64,000 nucleotides of DNA from Cryptomeria japonica (lineage: Eukaryota; Streptophyta; Pinopsida; Cupressales; Cupressaceae). Where the stretch lies: positions 102,035,897-102,099,896 of the forward strand of contig NC_081407.1 in the NCBI RefSeq assembly GCF_030272615.1, read 5' to 3'. The notes under the pieces were generated by a model. The model saw nothing but the letters and a program-made list of their open reading frames with translations. It was not told where the DNA came from and searched no databases. The position numbers were made by a program, and so were the translations under genes. This document shows positions 1 through 12,465 of the stretch, in pieces (position 1 is the first letter of the stretch; each line of letters begins with the position of its first letter).

Positions 1-3000
1 AGAACCATGACATGTTGCAAAATTAGAAGGGAAATTCTAACAAAGAGTATCTACGTGTCTGGAACATTCAAAGTATTTCATGTCTGGGTTAGCTATCTTC
101 TTTACTCTTCACATTTTTGAGAAAGCATGATTTGTATGGATAGTTTGTTTGTTTCAAATGAAGTATAGTCCAGCCTCCACCAAAATAACAATGACAGTAA
201 GGACTAGTAGAGTAGTCTGTTAGAAGGTTTAGACATTGATAATAGTGTCTAGGTTTTCCCCAATTCTTGAATAGCATTAATAGATAATCATAAGTATAGC
301 AAGGAATAGATTACTTAGAGCTTGTAATGAAGAAGGGTTTTGAATTAAAAAGACAATGATAAGAGTTTTTTTACGGTTCAAAACACAAAGACAATCACAA
401 CAGAAAATTACAAGTTATAGGGTTACATTGAGCAGGTTTGATTGATTATTGAAGAATATATTGTGCTTCTCTATCAATAAATAAGAGGTCTCAAGAAGCT
501 AAAGACAATGAAAACTAATTGATGGGCAACCTTTTGACTATCAAGAAGTGATTGCCTCAGATGAAAGTAGTGATAAATGTCACTATCAACAAAACAACAA
601 CCAATAAATGATAAATTTGTAGTGAGATCATAGTGCCTAAATCAGTCTAAAAGCTTATAAGGATTAGAACCAAGCCATATAAGCTTCAAGAACAATTTGA
701 GAGCATCAAAGGCATCTACCAGACATTAGAAATTGTCAAATCAATGACACATAGCAGCCTCATTACAGTCTTATGTTGTATTAAACACCAAAAGCCAAGT
801 CTAAGATAGTGTTAGAAGGTGTGTGAGAGTCTTCAACATGGATAACTAATAGGTATAACACTAAGAGCAGCAATATATGAGATTTGATGAATGACAGTGG
901 CTATGATATGGAGATGATAGTGTCAAGTATCACTATCAAAGCATGAATAGAGGTCCTAATCTGAGTCTTTTCAAGAGAGAACAATAAATATGAAGCACCA
1001 AGGTCTACAGTCAGATCAGAGACAACCATCTAGCAGCCCAAAAAAGAATCAAAAGGCTGTGAAAGGTCAAAATCACAGTATTTCCATAGCCCATGAAGTT
1101 CTAGAAGATGTACAAGGGCAGTTCATAGTGCAAGGTCATAGGTATTTAGTGTCCTAAATATTTTCTTCACCCCCAGATCTTGATGAAAGATAAAAGGATG
1201 CCATGACACAAAGTGAAAAGTCTATAGCACTGATAAATAGGTTAGCATTATGTCATATGCATACAAGACATCATGAAGCAGATTTGACAGTAATAAAGTT
1301 GCAGCAGTCATCTACTCAGGCATAATGAAGGCATGGACATTGAGCATGAAAAAATATAATTGATAATAGTGGTGAAATGATTAATGTTGTATCACAATTT
1401 GATATCAAACTATCTATGAAGATGGTTGTTGAAAGGTTTAGTGTTGGTTTTAAAGGTGAAAACATTGCATGAGGTCTGCCACCATAAAGGAAATACAAAG
1501 CTATAAATAAGATAGTGACCATTCAAAGATAAAGCTACAAAGAACTATCAAAGAAACCATAGTCCAATGAAGAATCAAGAGACAACAGGCCTAAGTGTAG
1601 TCTCAGATATTTGAAAATGTCATTATGGATAGTTAAGAAAAATAAATGCATTCATGATATTTGCACTCAACAAAAGAGAAGGGTTTGTATTCATCAAAGA
1701 TTAGTTGAAACACTTGTGAGAGAGAGATCAATATCCATCAAGCCATAAATAAGATAATCACCATTACAAAGCACGATGAGTCAAAAAGGCAATCAAGAAT
1801 TATCAGTTCAAAGGATCAATAGGTGAATCTTCTCTTGTTGATAACCTCTAGCGATGGTGTATAGGATCCCTATTCCAATCTCAATGTACCAAAGCTTGAT
1901 GAGAAGTCATGGATTTAAAGTTACAAATGCCTTAAACAATTTTCTATGGAGAGAAGCCATATAGTCAAATCAAGACTCAAATCCACAATGGTAAGATACA
2001 AACAACGATGATAGTCAAGGAGTCATTCATTGTAGGGTTTTCATTAAATTTTAGAATATGGTATGAGCAGTCCAAAGAACTATGACACTTCACTGAAAGG
2101 AGCAGCATATCAGTCCTTATTGGCATCAAATTATACAAATGACAACTAGGGATGAAGCTACAGGAGACAATCACTGTCTTAGTTTAAGACCCTAGAACAA
2201 TATAGCCCCAATGGAGAAAGCAAAAATAAAAACATAGGAGAAGTCCTAGAATCCCACTAAAATCTTATTTGCAATCACAGAGTTGCAAGATCAAAAGCAT
2301 ATAATGGTAAAGATGACCTAAGGTTCTCTTTTTATTATTGAGACAATATTATGTGAATATGATAGTTTAGCAGTCCTCGAATGCATGTGAGTAGTCCCAA
2401 TGAAGAAACAATACCATCAGGGTATTAGAATAATTTTTGAAACCTGCAATCATGTTAGATAAAACTTGCAATCATGTTAGACAAGTATTGAAAGTATAAT
2501 TCATAGAGCAACCATTTCAACTAGGTTTAGATAGCATATATTCATAACTATTTCAATTTTATGTGAACTACACAATATCTATAATGCATAATTGGAGTTA
2601 AACCATAATAGGGCTTGGATGAGAAACATGATAGGGCACCCGAAGCTATCCACATACTAAGCCCAAGAGCGGATATACCATCCCTCTTGACCCCATGTGG
2701 CAGTCCGCCATCCATATGAGGTGGTGTGCTTACTGGGTAAACTTGTACCTGCCCTCCCTATCCATGCTACCTTATCCACCCTTCTATGATTGAGACCCCT
2801 TTAATCACAATGGTAGAGGTTGATGGGGAAACCACAATTACATTATGTAGGATCTCCTACCCTATCTCATTGAATTCATTCCTACACCAAGTGATTATGA
2901 ACAAAGTGTAGGTATTTAACAACAATGACATGGTCCATGGACTAGTGATCCTCCTCTTGATACTCCATCTACAAATGAGAACATCTCTTGTACACATTGC

Positions 3001-3470
3001 TAGTTCAGAATTAAAAGTTGCTTCTTCTAGAACTTTCCATGATTCTTTGCAATAGGATTATATGTCTTCTAGATTCACCCCACTAGGACACATTCATATC
3101 AAGCATCTTTACTTTTTTGAAAAGTAGACCACATTTCAGATCTAGATGACACCATAATGACTTTGATTTCCTCTTGCAAGATATTCCTCCATCATGTATT
3201 GCTTCATCAAAGTTCAAATTTTCTTCTTCAAGGGCTCTCAATGATTCTCTATATAGGATTCTTCGTGTCTATGAGATCCACTTCATTAGGAGGCCTACTT
3301 AAACATTTCACATCTGTTTGTGGACTCTCACCTTTCAAACATTTCACATCTTATAATTGAGCTTCGCTTTGTTTTGAGAATAGTTTAATATTCTCTACTT
3401 AACAGGGCCAACCATGTGAAGGTGGAAGCTCATTTAGCCCCTCCCCCCCCTTGTAACATCACTCTAAATT
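1..3470. other. A-rich non-coding stretch, unassigned
   Basis: No open frame above 70 codons here shows a recognisable domain. The text is A-rich on the plus strand with scattered short direct repeats of phrases. It is not the missing part of the B LTR, which is T-rich on the plus strand. It may be the interior of the CACTA element or another decayed insertion. Confidence 0.4.
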
Positions 3471-3483
3471 CCCCGTTAATATC

Positions 3484-3680
3484 TAACATTCATTCATTCT
3501 TTCATTCACTCTTTTCATCCATTATTAAAATATAACATTCATTCATTATCACATAACATTCATTAACACATAAAATTCATTAACTGTCATTAAAATGCAA
3601 CATTCATCAATAATCATCAACACATATCATTCATGAACATTCATTACACATAAAAATCAGTCATTATCAAATAAGGTAGA
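3484..3680. repeat. Degenerate CATTCATT simple repeat
   Basis: About ten imperfect repeats of AACATTCATTCATT-like units lie here, separated by short AT-rich spacers. Copies begin near 3488, 3535, 3556, 3600 and 3640. The repeat lies just beyond the last recognised exon-like segment of the transposase gene, so it may be 3' flank or intron. No coding potential is visible. Confidence 0.7.
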
Positions 3681-3689
3681 TTACAATCA

Positions 3690-4392
3690 TTTCTTTCTTT
3701 GTTTTTTCTCTTTGAAGCTATGAGAAGACTAAGTGGAACATCGGTTTCTTCATCATTTCCCCCATCTGCAGATGTTATGCCCTCTTCTCATGCTCTCGAT
3801 GTATGCTTAGTCCTATACAAAGGATGAGGATGTTGAACCAAAGGGGGGTCCTCTGCAATAACAAAGAATTGGGTTAAATTCAAAACATTTTTTTATTATT
3901 GTTACAAGTATTTCATTAATTTAAAGAACACAACTGTTACACTCTTTATCTAATGGGGCCACATCATCTTCCACATCATTTTGTCTAGCCTCAACCTCGA
4001 CATGCTGAGCACCCTCTAGATCCTCTGGAGTTGAAATACGAAATGTTACATTAATCAATACACCAATTGCAATATAATTTGTTTAAAGGAATAACAGTGG
4101 TCCTCTTTACCTGATTGGGGAACATCACGTTCCTGATGTTGTCTACCCGGATCATGCTCCACTTGGTCACCATCGACTACATGCTCTAAAATATTAACAA
4201 TAAAGGTTACATTAATTACTACACTAATTTTCAATTTAAGATGTTTAATTGTATTAATAATTACATAAAAAAATTTGAATAGCAAATGAATACCTCCACT
4301 ACTAGGATGCACATCCGGACCTTCATGTACAGGTTCTGTTCCATGATTATCATGTTGCATTCCAATGTCACACACAATGTTATCATTGCTTG
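3690..4392 (-). pseudogene. Downstream short acidic exons of the CACTA gene
   Basis: Downstream of the TNP2 region on the minus strand lie several short open segments bounded by AG and GT. Clear ones are 4294 back to about 4392 (ends PSSGG), 4185-4111 (75 nt, begins EHVVDGDQVEHD), 4024 to about 3935 (begins EDLEGAQHVEVEARQ) and 3866 to about 3690 (begins EDPPLVQHPHPLY, ends in the basic run ASKRKNKERND). The first three join in phase 1, each restoring a Glu codon across the junction. The last contains an in-frame TGA. The segments are rich in Asp, Glu and His. The usual central catalytic part of TNP2, expected here, is absent. This could be the tail of the transposase gene or a second gene; I cannot tell which. 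Confidence 0.4.
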
Positions 4393-4493
4393 CTTATTTA
4401 AAAAAAATATAATCACTTTATGTTGAAACTTAACATCAAATAGATTATTGGTTAAGTATTCAATTTGAAATAATTTTCATTTAGCTTAATTAC

Positions 4494-6407
4494 CGTTGTG
4501 ACAGATGCATCAGAATCTCGTGTTTTCCCACTCAATTCTCATAGCTTTGATGTAGTCTCTTCTTTCCCATTGAAAAGATGTTTTTCAGTATTCCGGTACT
4601 TATGATTTTTGTGAAGGAAGTGCCTATACTCATCAAACACCTGCTTTCCTGAACTTTTTGAATGACGGGATTTCATCTTTGGACCACAAACTGGACATGC
4701 AAATTTTCCTTTTGTTTGAAGACCTACAAGATAATGTATAATTCTATTAAATCTATTAATTTTTATAATTATAATTATCATGTGCAACTTGAACACTATA
4801 ATGTACCACAAAAATGTGTTAGCCCTAGGGCATCATGTACTGTCCATACAAGCATTGCATGGAATTGAAATTGTCTTTGTCCTATTGGTCTAGAGATGTC
4901 ATACATGGTCACACCATTCCATAACTCTAGCAACTCGTCGATAAGAGGCTCAATATATACATTCATATCTTTAACTTGGTACTTGCCTAGTGGAATGAAC
5001 AAAAACATTACATAATTATTATGACCATTTTACTGCAATATTTATAATTAAATGTAGATGACTATTAAATGATAAAATACTCGGAACAATCATTGCCAAC
5101 ATTATGTGCTCCCTCTTTATTGACATCCATGGAGGAATATTATTGTTGATAACAAAAATAGGCCACATCGAGTAAACAGATCTCAACTCTCCAAATGGAT
5201 TGACACTATCCACTGCCAATGAAAGCCTGAGATTATGAGGTTCTTCTTTAAAGTGTGGCCACTTTTCCTCTATGTCCATAAATGTTGAACCATCCACAAG
5301 CATTCGAATAATGTCATCTTGACTTCTATTGTGTGCATGGTAATCCATAAATTGTGCCAAGCTAGTGCACCTGAATAATCGTTGCATACGTGGAATAATG
5401 GGAATATAACGAAGAACCTTGTGAGGCACCTTTTTTGTTATTTGATCTATTCGATATCTACTGATATGACATTCAGGGCATTCTGTTCCAAATTCATGTT
5501 GTTTATGATATATAATATGATCATTGGGACAAGCATCTATTGTTTGATACTCCATTCCAATATCTTTCATAATGGTAGATAATTCTCGGTATGAGCGAGG
5601 TAGAATATTTGATGGTGGTAAGAAAAACTCACCTATCAATCTAAAGAAAAAAAAAAGTTTGAGGTGTTAATATAAAGAATATTAATGGTACATGATTCAC
5701 CATTTATTAACTGTAATGACATGTATGACACACCTTAACATATGAGAGATTGTTATGTTGGATAAACCATTCATAACCTTCAAGTTCACCAACAACAATA
5801 CAACAAAGAGAAGAATTGTTTGGGAGCCTTTGTAAAGGGGCTCATATGCCTTCTCAAGAAGAGGTAAATCATGAACATCAAGGTCATCCTGATCATCATG
5901 ATCAGCTATGCCAGTAGTAAATGTGTCATGGATCAATGTATTTGTACCATCATCTTCGATTGTGTTTTCTGGTGCATGATCGTCATCTTCCATGGGATCA
6001 TTATCTTCAGCTTCGATATTCACACCTCCATGTTCCTCCACTTCAAAAACCATATTCTCAGGGTTTTGTTGATCCATACCATGTTCTCTAGGGTGCTCCA
6101 ACTATATAAAATTGATATACATAAATAAACCATGATCATGATCTCATTATCAAGTGATTTCTTATGTATATAAATTGTTAAAATGATATAATGAACAACT
6201 TACCAGTGGATGATAATCATGTCCCCCTTCAATGTGACCATGCTGCCTACAATGTTTCTTAGCTATTTTGATTAGAAGTCTTCTAGTCTTTAAGCCCTTA
6301 CAAATTTTGCAGGGACAATAACATTTCCCATCACCTTTTCTTTTCAAGTTAGACCATAATCTAGCAATTGTCTCCTTATTTTGTTCTTCGCTGATATTAT
6401 CTGACAT
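4494..6407 (-). pseudogene. TNP2-like CACTA transposase, N-terminal half, five exons
   Basis: Transposases of this family cut and rejoin CACTA element ends in the nucleus. Exons read on the minus strand: 6407-6204 (starts MSDNISEEQ, with Cys/His residues in CYCPCKICKG), 6101-5734 (acidic, then EPLYKGSQ), 5640-5081 (ACPNDHIIYHKQ, ECPECHISRYR, then LSLAVDSVNPFG and MWPIFVINNNIPPWM), 4986-4807 (DMNVYIEPLIDELLELW) and 4723-4494 (LQTKGKFACPVCGP). All four introns (6102-6203, 5641-5733, 4987-5080, 4724-4806) are GT-AG, and every junction keeps phase and rebuilds family-conserved text, which strongly supports the model. An in-frame TGA near 4540, in the last of these exons, breaks the frame, and the C-terminal catalytic half of the family was not found. 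Most likely a defective copy. Confidence 0.8.
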
Positions 6408-7322
6408 GGTCTTTCTTCACAGGTAAAAAAATCAGGCTATGGAAACTTTAGTGCAAAAGCTTCACAAAAATTGCAAATCAAACCAAAACCATTGAACTTA
6501 ATAAAGAACATATTTAATGTAGCTAATTGTGTGAATTTCTGAGCATTGTGTCTACAAATTCTTACTAAAAGTTTGCCTGTTGCAGACTTTCTGAGAGACA
6601 TTTTTGAGTATTCTAAGCAAAGCATTTATTTTAACATACACTTATTCATCCACATTGCAGGGATAACAATACAAGGCTCACATATTGGTCTAAGAGGATG
6701 TCATGGTCTCACAAAGTAACCAAGAACCATATGAAATGATGGCCGTCTTGAATCCACACACAACTAGGGAGGATCCATACGATTATGTATGACTTCCCCC
6801 TTGTTTGTTTAATGGGATTAGCCAGCTCCAAGACATAGCTGTCAATAATCACTAAGAATGTACAAGTGGATCGTAGCTACCCATACAACAAACACTTACC
6901 CCTATCCTCAAATTTTCCCAATGTTTGATTCCTTATATACAGTCATCCAAGGTTATCTATGTCGATCTTGGTGAGGAATCACATCACAACAAAGAAGGCA
7001 ACATTTAAAAATAGCAAGAGTTTCACTAAACTACCAAAGATCATAAATATTGAAAGAAAGAAAAAATAGTAACAATAATAAGTCAAATAAATGTGTTCAA
7101 TTCCAATAGCAAATCAAACATAGCCACAATAACTACACAATAGAGAAAACTCACAATAGTGATTAAACTAATTCAAACAAGATAAAATAAAATTGTTGGC
7201 CCATGCAACAAAGATGAGAGATCATCAATAATTGAAGGAAACTTCACAATCCTTAAAAGTGCACATTACATAACTATATGACTAGAAATTGTGGCTAAAT
7301 AGAGTGAAGATTCATCATGACT

Positions 7323-7625
7323 CCAATAATATTCCCTCATATGTGCATTTGTGGCATGAACACAAAAACTCCCACACGGCATGGCCATGTACCTAATGGA
7401 GAAGACATGCCTAAGCTGCATGCCCAAAAAAAATGACTATAATAATAGTCCCTCATGCATGCATTTGTGGCCTGCACACTACAAATCCTAACATATCATG
7501 GCAATATACCTCATAGAGAAGACACACCTAGGGCCACATTGCACATAGCAACGTGCCTCACAAAGAAGACATAGGGCACATACCACATAGCAATGTGTCT
7601 TATGGAAAAATGTGCATGCATGTCA
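7323..7625. repeat. Degenerate tandem duplication, about 115-bp unit
   Basis: Two units share TCCCTCAT, TGCATTTGTGGC, CATGGC and GAGAAGACA in the same order: one starts near 7330, the second near 7447. A third, shorter echo begins near 7550 with CAACGTGCCTCACAAAGAAG. Identity is moderate, so this is an old duplication inside the CACTA interior. It has no coding potential. Confidence 0.6.
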
Positions 7626-8960
7626 CACACCAAAGCTATATGTATACATCATGAGGCACATTCATATGTTATCAAACACAACCTATTGTATCTAACATGA
7701 GTTCCTCTCTACATGTGTGCAAATCTTCCAACACTAATCGCCACTAAGAAGGAATAATATAAAATGCATCTTCAAATATTTGTGTGTGTGTGTGGAATTG
7801 TGTCTTTGAACCCAAATCGCTACCATCAACAACATGTAACCATCACCTAGACTATATCAAAACATAAGTATGGTGTGACATCATATCTATTTGCATAATG
7901 TCAAAACACATGCAAACATGAAAATCATCATAGCATGACAAAAATCAATCTCCACATGTTGGAACAAAGATATAAATAAGATAATAGGGTAAGAGGATAC
8001 CCGTACCAAGAACCACATACCAACTATCAGCAATGCCAACAAGATAAATGTAGGATAGGATACCACTATGAGCCATCCAATGGTCCATTCTATGAGGAGA
8101 ACTAGGGGATACTATCTTTCAAAGGTGTGGTCAATAGAGATAATCCCTACTAATGCCACAATATGTCACCATAGCTTCTTGAGTTTTCCATTCTTCTACT
8201 CAACACCACATTTATTGAGTTCCTCAACAGTGAGGTTGGTTCTCAATAGGATGCACAAACATGTAATTACACAAGCATGGTTTCATCATACTTGTACAAC
8301 AATACAAATTCATTTTTCTAGTTAATTACTTAGTGTAAAAATAGCTCCATTACATAACATAGGGCAATAATCACCATAAGTTTTCAAATAAACTGCCCAA
8401 ACATCAATTTGAGTTACCCTTTCTAAGGTACAAACATAATTTATTTATAACTTCAAAATTAAAATAACCACAATACATCCAAATAAGTTCAATAGTGCAT
8501 GGAAATAGACAACATGATCCATAATTAAACCCATAAATTACCCTAATTGGATATGCTAATAAAATGGTGTCTCAAATAATAGAGATTATGTTGGACCTAT
8601 AATAGAGATCTGGACTTTGTTTCATCATACTAGTATCCAAATACACCATCCATAGATAGGTACTCAGTACCACAATCTCATGGGTACCCTTTTAGCTGAA
8701 TTTACCCTATATTTAGGTGAATCTACCTTTGTATCATTCCTTGATCTAGTATGTCATTCCACCAATCAATAATTTTTCCATATTCTTGGGAGAAAACACT
8801 ATTCCTTAGGTGAATATGCCATATCCTTAAATGAATCCTCCTTGTCATCATCCTAAGTCCTCTTTTTGTTAAGTCTTATCCCTTCATCTTTAGGAAAATC
8901 CAGCTATCATTATGTGAATCTACTTTCTCTTAGGTGACTTTCTCTTAGGTGAGTCAATTT

Positions 8961-9156
8961 AATCCAATTCACCCACTCTCACAATCACAACCTATTTAAT
9001 CCTATTCCCCACATTCTCCTCCTCAATAACCTCTAAAAATGGAATCACGAATCTATTTAATCCAATTCACCCACTCTCACAATCACAACCTATTTAATCC
9101 TATTCCCCACATTCCCCTCCTCAATAACCTCTGAAAATGGAATCACCAATCTCTAC
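8961..9156. repeat. 98-bp tandem duplication
   Basis: The unit beginning AATCCAATTCACCCACTCTC occurs at 8961 and again at 9059, exactly 98 bp apart. Only about three differences are visible between the copies, so the duplication is much younger than the sequence around it. It lies in the non-coding interior of the CACTA element. Confidence 0.85.
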
Positions 9157-9732
9157 CCTAAACCTCATACTACTAATATCCCTCATTCCCCTCACATACA
9201 CATCCTCTCCTCCCTCCTCGACCCTCACCCTAACTCTGAGGTGCAGACCCAACTCAAACACCACACACAATCCCAATATCCACCCACCCCTGGTTTCCTC
9301 ATCCGGTATCTAGTTTCTATCTATGCCCAGGTAATGGTTTACCCACCTTCCTATTCATGGATTAGCGGTTCCAGCTTCCATACATATATGGAATGGCAAG
9401 TTTATCAATTTTGGTTGTACAACTATCAAACTATAGGTAGGGTGGGATAGCAATAGTTCCAGGAAGTAATAGTTGGTTGGACACCTGAACCTGAAGACAC
9501 AACAACCAATTCCAATCATGGGGTAGCATCAAAGCATAATCAAAGGGGGTTTTAATCGCAAAATGGGGTAGCATACACATGGCATGTGAATTGTATGACG
9601 GAATACCTCAAAGAGATGTCATTTCATGGAATTTTAAGATCGCAGGAAATGCACAAAATGGATTAATTTGAAAAAAAAAACTAGTTGCAAAAAAAAATTA
9701 GTTGCCTTCATTAAAAAACAAAGAGTTCTTAC

Positions 9733-9800
9733 CTTGCTTGTGTAGAGATCGCTTCGGCGGGGGGGGCCAGGGAGGCAAGACGGCTTCGATTTGCTTTCAA
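9733..9800 (-). other. Possible leader exon with splice donor, CACTA gene
   Basis: On the minus strand a GC-rich segment (about 9800-9733, containing CCCCCCCCGCCGAAGCG) ends in CAAG followed by GTAAGAACTC, a good splice donor. CACTA transposase genes often start near the element terminus, so this could be an untranslated first exon joined to the coding exon at 6407. No acceptor was established. Confidence 0.3.
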
Positions 9801-9842
9801 AATGAAAATGCCTTGTGTTTTTTTTTGAAAATAAAATGCCTA

Positions 9843-9958
9843 AGGTTGTCGGAATTCCGATGAACATGGGCATTTTTTTTTAAAAAAATCAAATTTTCAC
9901 ACAATGCTCCTTGTCTGTCGGAAACCTCCATCGGAATTTTACCCCAAATGTATTAGTG
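9843..9958 (-). repeat. CACTA terminal and subterminal region
   Basis: The terminus reads CACTAATACATTTGGGG from 9958 inward on the minus strand. Inside it, the motif GTCGGAATTCCGATG (near 9848) and the pair GTCGGA / ATCGGAATTT (near 9917-9938) form short direct and inverted repeats of TCCGAC type, typical of the subterminal repeats bound by CACTA-encoded proteins. Confidence 0.75.
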
Positions 9959-10038
9959 CTTAAATCTATCTTTTTACTGCTATTACTGCCTTTACTATCT
10001 TATTTCATTATTGAACCTTTCTTTGGACTAAGTATAAC
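9959..10038 (-). repeat. Element B left LTR, fragment between CACTA and element A
   Basis: This 80-bp piece matches 39014-39093 in the right LTR of B, including TTTACTATCTTATTTCATTA. It is bounded by the CACTA terminus on the left and element A on the right. Its last five bases, ATAAC (10034-10038), are the left target duplication of A. Confidence 0.85.
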
Positions 10039-12191
10039 TGATAGGCAACTTGGTAGGTAAGCAATCACAAGGCTAGTTGCTCAAAAAGGATCAATTTATT
10101 GACTAAGGACTTGTAAAGTTTGTTGCACTTGACTATCCAATCTATCCTATTGTTGTCATGCCAAATCCTCAATGGTTGGCTTGCCTAACAAACTCCCTTT
10201 TGGGTGATGTCTCTTGCCCATGCACAAAACTACTCAAAATACTTTCCCTTCGAACTACACTTGCTCATGCTTGGCTCTTGGCACCTTCAATCTTCAGTTT
10301 CAATGTGTACTAGGGTCTTTCACCATGTAAATGTAGGGGCAGTGAGGTACTACTCATTTTTGGGTGCTCAAGATCTTGTTTTGAGGTCAAATGCCCTTAA
10401 CTTACTCAAAGCCTTTAACAAGGCTCAACTACCCCAAATGAGGTTGCACACCATCCAGGAGTCCCAAAATACAATTGGTGGATTTCTTGGAATCTTTCCA
10501 TCACATTTCATAAGTCACCAAGTTTCATTTTCTATCGGGTACATGAAATTTGCAAAAACTGTCAAAGTTGTGTGTTATGCAGTAGGGCTACTAGCCCGTG
10601 GTGGCCTAATTGGTCTTATTTTGCTTCCACCAGTCAACGATGGTCCTTTCAACCACAAATAATGTTTGGGATGGTGTTTTAGAGGTGCATACTCAAATAT
10701 TTTTAAGGTTTAGCCCCCAGTTAGTGTAGTTTTCAGACTGTCCACTTTTTATGGCATAAAAAGAGGGTTTGGTAGGGTTTTTAGTGCTTCTACTATAGTT
10801 GCTCTCCATCAAATTTGTTTCAAACTCCCTATCTATTTGGAAACCTTTGCCACACCATATTGAATCCTTCCCTGCCTTTTTTGGACTAGCATTTTTCCAT
10901 ACACTTGGCAAACAAGAAGAAAAACAATCATTGTCATTGTCTTTTAACTGCATTTACCAATCAGCAACTTGTTTGTCTTTGGAACCTGCAAGAATGAGGA
11001 GATTGGAAGATGGGAAGGTACCTCAATGAGGTCTTAAAACATTTACACTCAACCTATTACATTGCCTTCAAGATACAAGCATGGATTATGCTCTTCAAGC
11101 ATTCCATTTAGCAAAATGACAACAAATTTCACAAAAACAGTGAACTCACTATTTTGTCTACAAAATGAGAATGATTACAAGGTGTAATCTATTAGAACAC
11201 ATAAATATGGTGTTTCAAATCCCTAATCACATTTCCAGACCTCTTCCTCAATGATTTGTCTATTCCAAATTACTTTTGGATGACAATCTTGAGTTTTAAA
11301 CATGAACTAGCCTAGTTGCACCAACTTGCCTAGTTCACACTCAAATGCATGTTCAAACCATTCTTCTAGCACAAAAAGAGTGGAATGTACATTATATACA
11401 CATGGTTCAACTTGGAAGAATCCATTGGAGGGATCCCAGATCTGGATCAACCAAGTTGACACATTTTACAACTTCAAACCCTTGGCAGGGCAGCAGATAC
11501 ACAGTTTACAAATATTTTTGAATGAACACCTTGCAAATGAAAAACCAATGAAATAGATACATGAGAATAATTAATACATCAAAATCTCAACTTCCAAGAA
11601 GGTACAGTATGGATTGTATAGCTACAGTATGGACTGCCCTTCAAAAAGAGAGAAAAACAGTCATAAAAGCCAAAAAAACTTGTTTTCTATTGAGTTTTCA
11701 CTTGTAAATATAAAAACCAACCCTTACTAGGGAAAATGGAGGCCTTATATAGTTTCTCAAGTTTTTTTCCAAGCCCTTGTATAGGCATGAGGATTCAAAA
11801 ACTCATTTTGCAAGAAAATGACAATTTTGACAACTTTCTTAAGCCAAAATGACAACTTTTTGTTGCTCAAAAAGGCATTTTTGACCATCTAACCTCATCA
11901 ACCTATCTAAACACCTTAGATATGCTTAAAAACACTAAAAAAACATGTTTCAATTCTCTTAAAGATATTAGGAGACCTTTTTGGTAATTTTCCACATTTT
12001 TGCCAAAAATTGTCAACTCAAGGCCTGAAATGCAAGATTTGATCTCTTAAGCCTGAAATGAGATCAAAACCACTTCACATGACTCAAAACAACCTAAAAC
12101 AAAAAAAAAAACCTAACACAATAATTTACAAACAAAAAAGCATAAAATACCCAAAAATGAAGTTTTGACTCAACTAGGTGCTCCTGCACCA
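10039..12191 (-). repeat. Element A 3' LTR
   Basis: This copy matches 16856-19007 over its full length with scattered substitutions and very few indels. It contains a TATA-like CTATATAAGG on the minus strand at 11743-11752. A plus-strand open frame at 10204-10662 is not preserved in the sister LTR and is not a gene. Confidence 0.93.
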
Positions 12192-12206
12192 TACTCCCCC
12201 AAAAAC
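12192..12206 (-). other. Element A polypurine tract
   Basis: On the minus strand the bases just before the 3' LTR read TTTTTGGGGGAGTA, a purine-rich run directly against the LTR start TGGTGCAG. This is the expected plus-strand primer position in reverse transcription. Confidence 0.75.
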
Positions 12207-12213
12207 AAAGAAG

Positions 12214-12465
12214 TCATGTGACTCCTTGAGGCAGCAAAGAAGAAGGAATGCCAACTTTTTGAGAGTCAGCTATAGGTATCCAAGTACCTTCTGAGATATG
12301 CTTTTCCTTCCACTTGATGAGATGCTCCATGTAGGTGTGATTCCTTGTCTTTTTGAGAACTCTAGAGTCTAGAACCTGTTCAGCATGGGGAAAAGAAAGA
12401 GAAGGGAGAGATAGATCAGAAAGGGATTGAGAAACATCTGAAACTCATTGAACCTCCTTAGGTGG
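12214..12465 (-). pseudogene. Element A chromodomain (C-terminus of integrase)
   Basis: In the same frame as the integrase, after in-frame TAG (12468-12466) and TGA (12447-12445), the minus strand encodes VLDSRVLKKTR, then YMEHLIKWKEKH and GTWIP, ending at TGA 12216-12214. The order V-D-R-x4-R, Y-x-HLIKWK and a late W matches the chromodomain fold that chromoviruses fuse to integrase. In the family this domain directs insertion toward particular chromatin. The frame is uninterrupted for about 75 codons upstream of the final stop, so only nonsense changes separate it from the integrase. Type assignment is by pattern only. Confidence 0.75.

Larger units (their letters stand above)
6408..9732. 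other. CACTA interior between terminus and first coding exon
   Basis: About 3.3 kb without a credible gene. It holds degenerate tandem duplications (listed separately) and short unconserved frames. Given the position, most of it may be the first intron or leader of the transposase gene, running from a possible leader exon at 9733 to the coding start at 6407. That is inference. Confidence 0.5.
1..9958 (-). mobile_element. CACTA (En/Spm) DNA transposon, left end not in view
   Basis: The element is defined by a TNP2-like transposase gene on the minus strand (about 3690-6407) and by a terminus at 9958 that reads CACTAATACATTTGGGG on the minus strand. The base run CTT follows it directly. The uninterrupted right LTR of element B has CTT at 39014-39016 in the same context, so CTT is the likely 3-bp target duplication. 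The terminus is followed inward by paired TCCGAC/GTCGGA motifs, as in subterminal regions of CACTA elements. I could not find the opposite CACTA end or the missing part of the B LTR on the left, so the element probably runs off the window or is interrupted. Assigning 1-3470 to it is inference. Confidence 0.75.

Noticed and set aside
1-3400. Missing part of the left LTR of B at the window start
   Set aside because: Base composition is opposite (A-rich versus T-rich on the plus strand), and no shared phrases with 35000-39000 were found.
10204-10662. 152-codon plus-strand open frame in the left LTR of element A
   Set aside because: The same stretch in the sister LTR (about 17020-17480) carries stops, and no domain is seen. 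It is a chance frame in LTR sequence.
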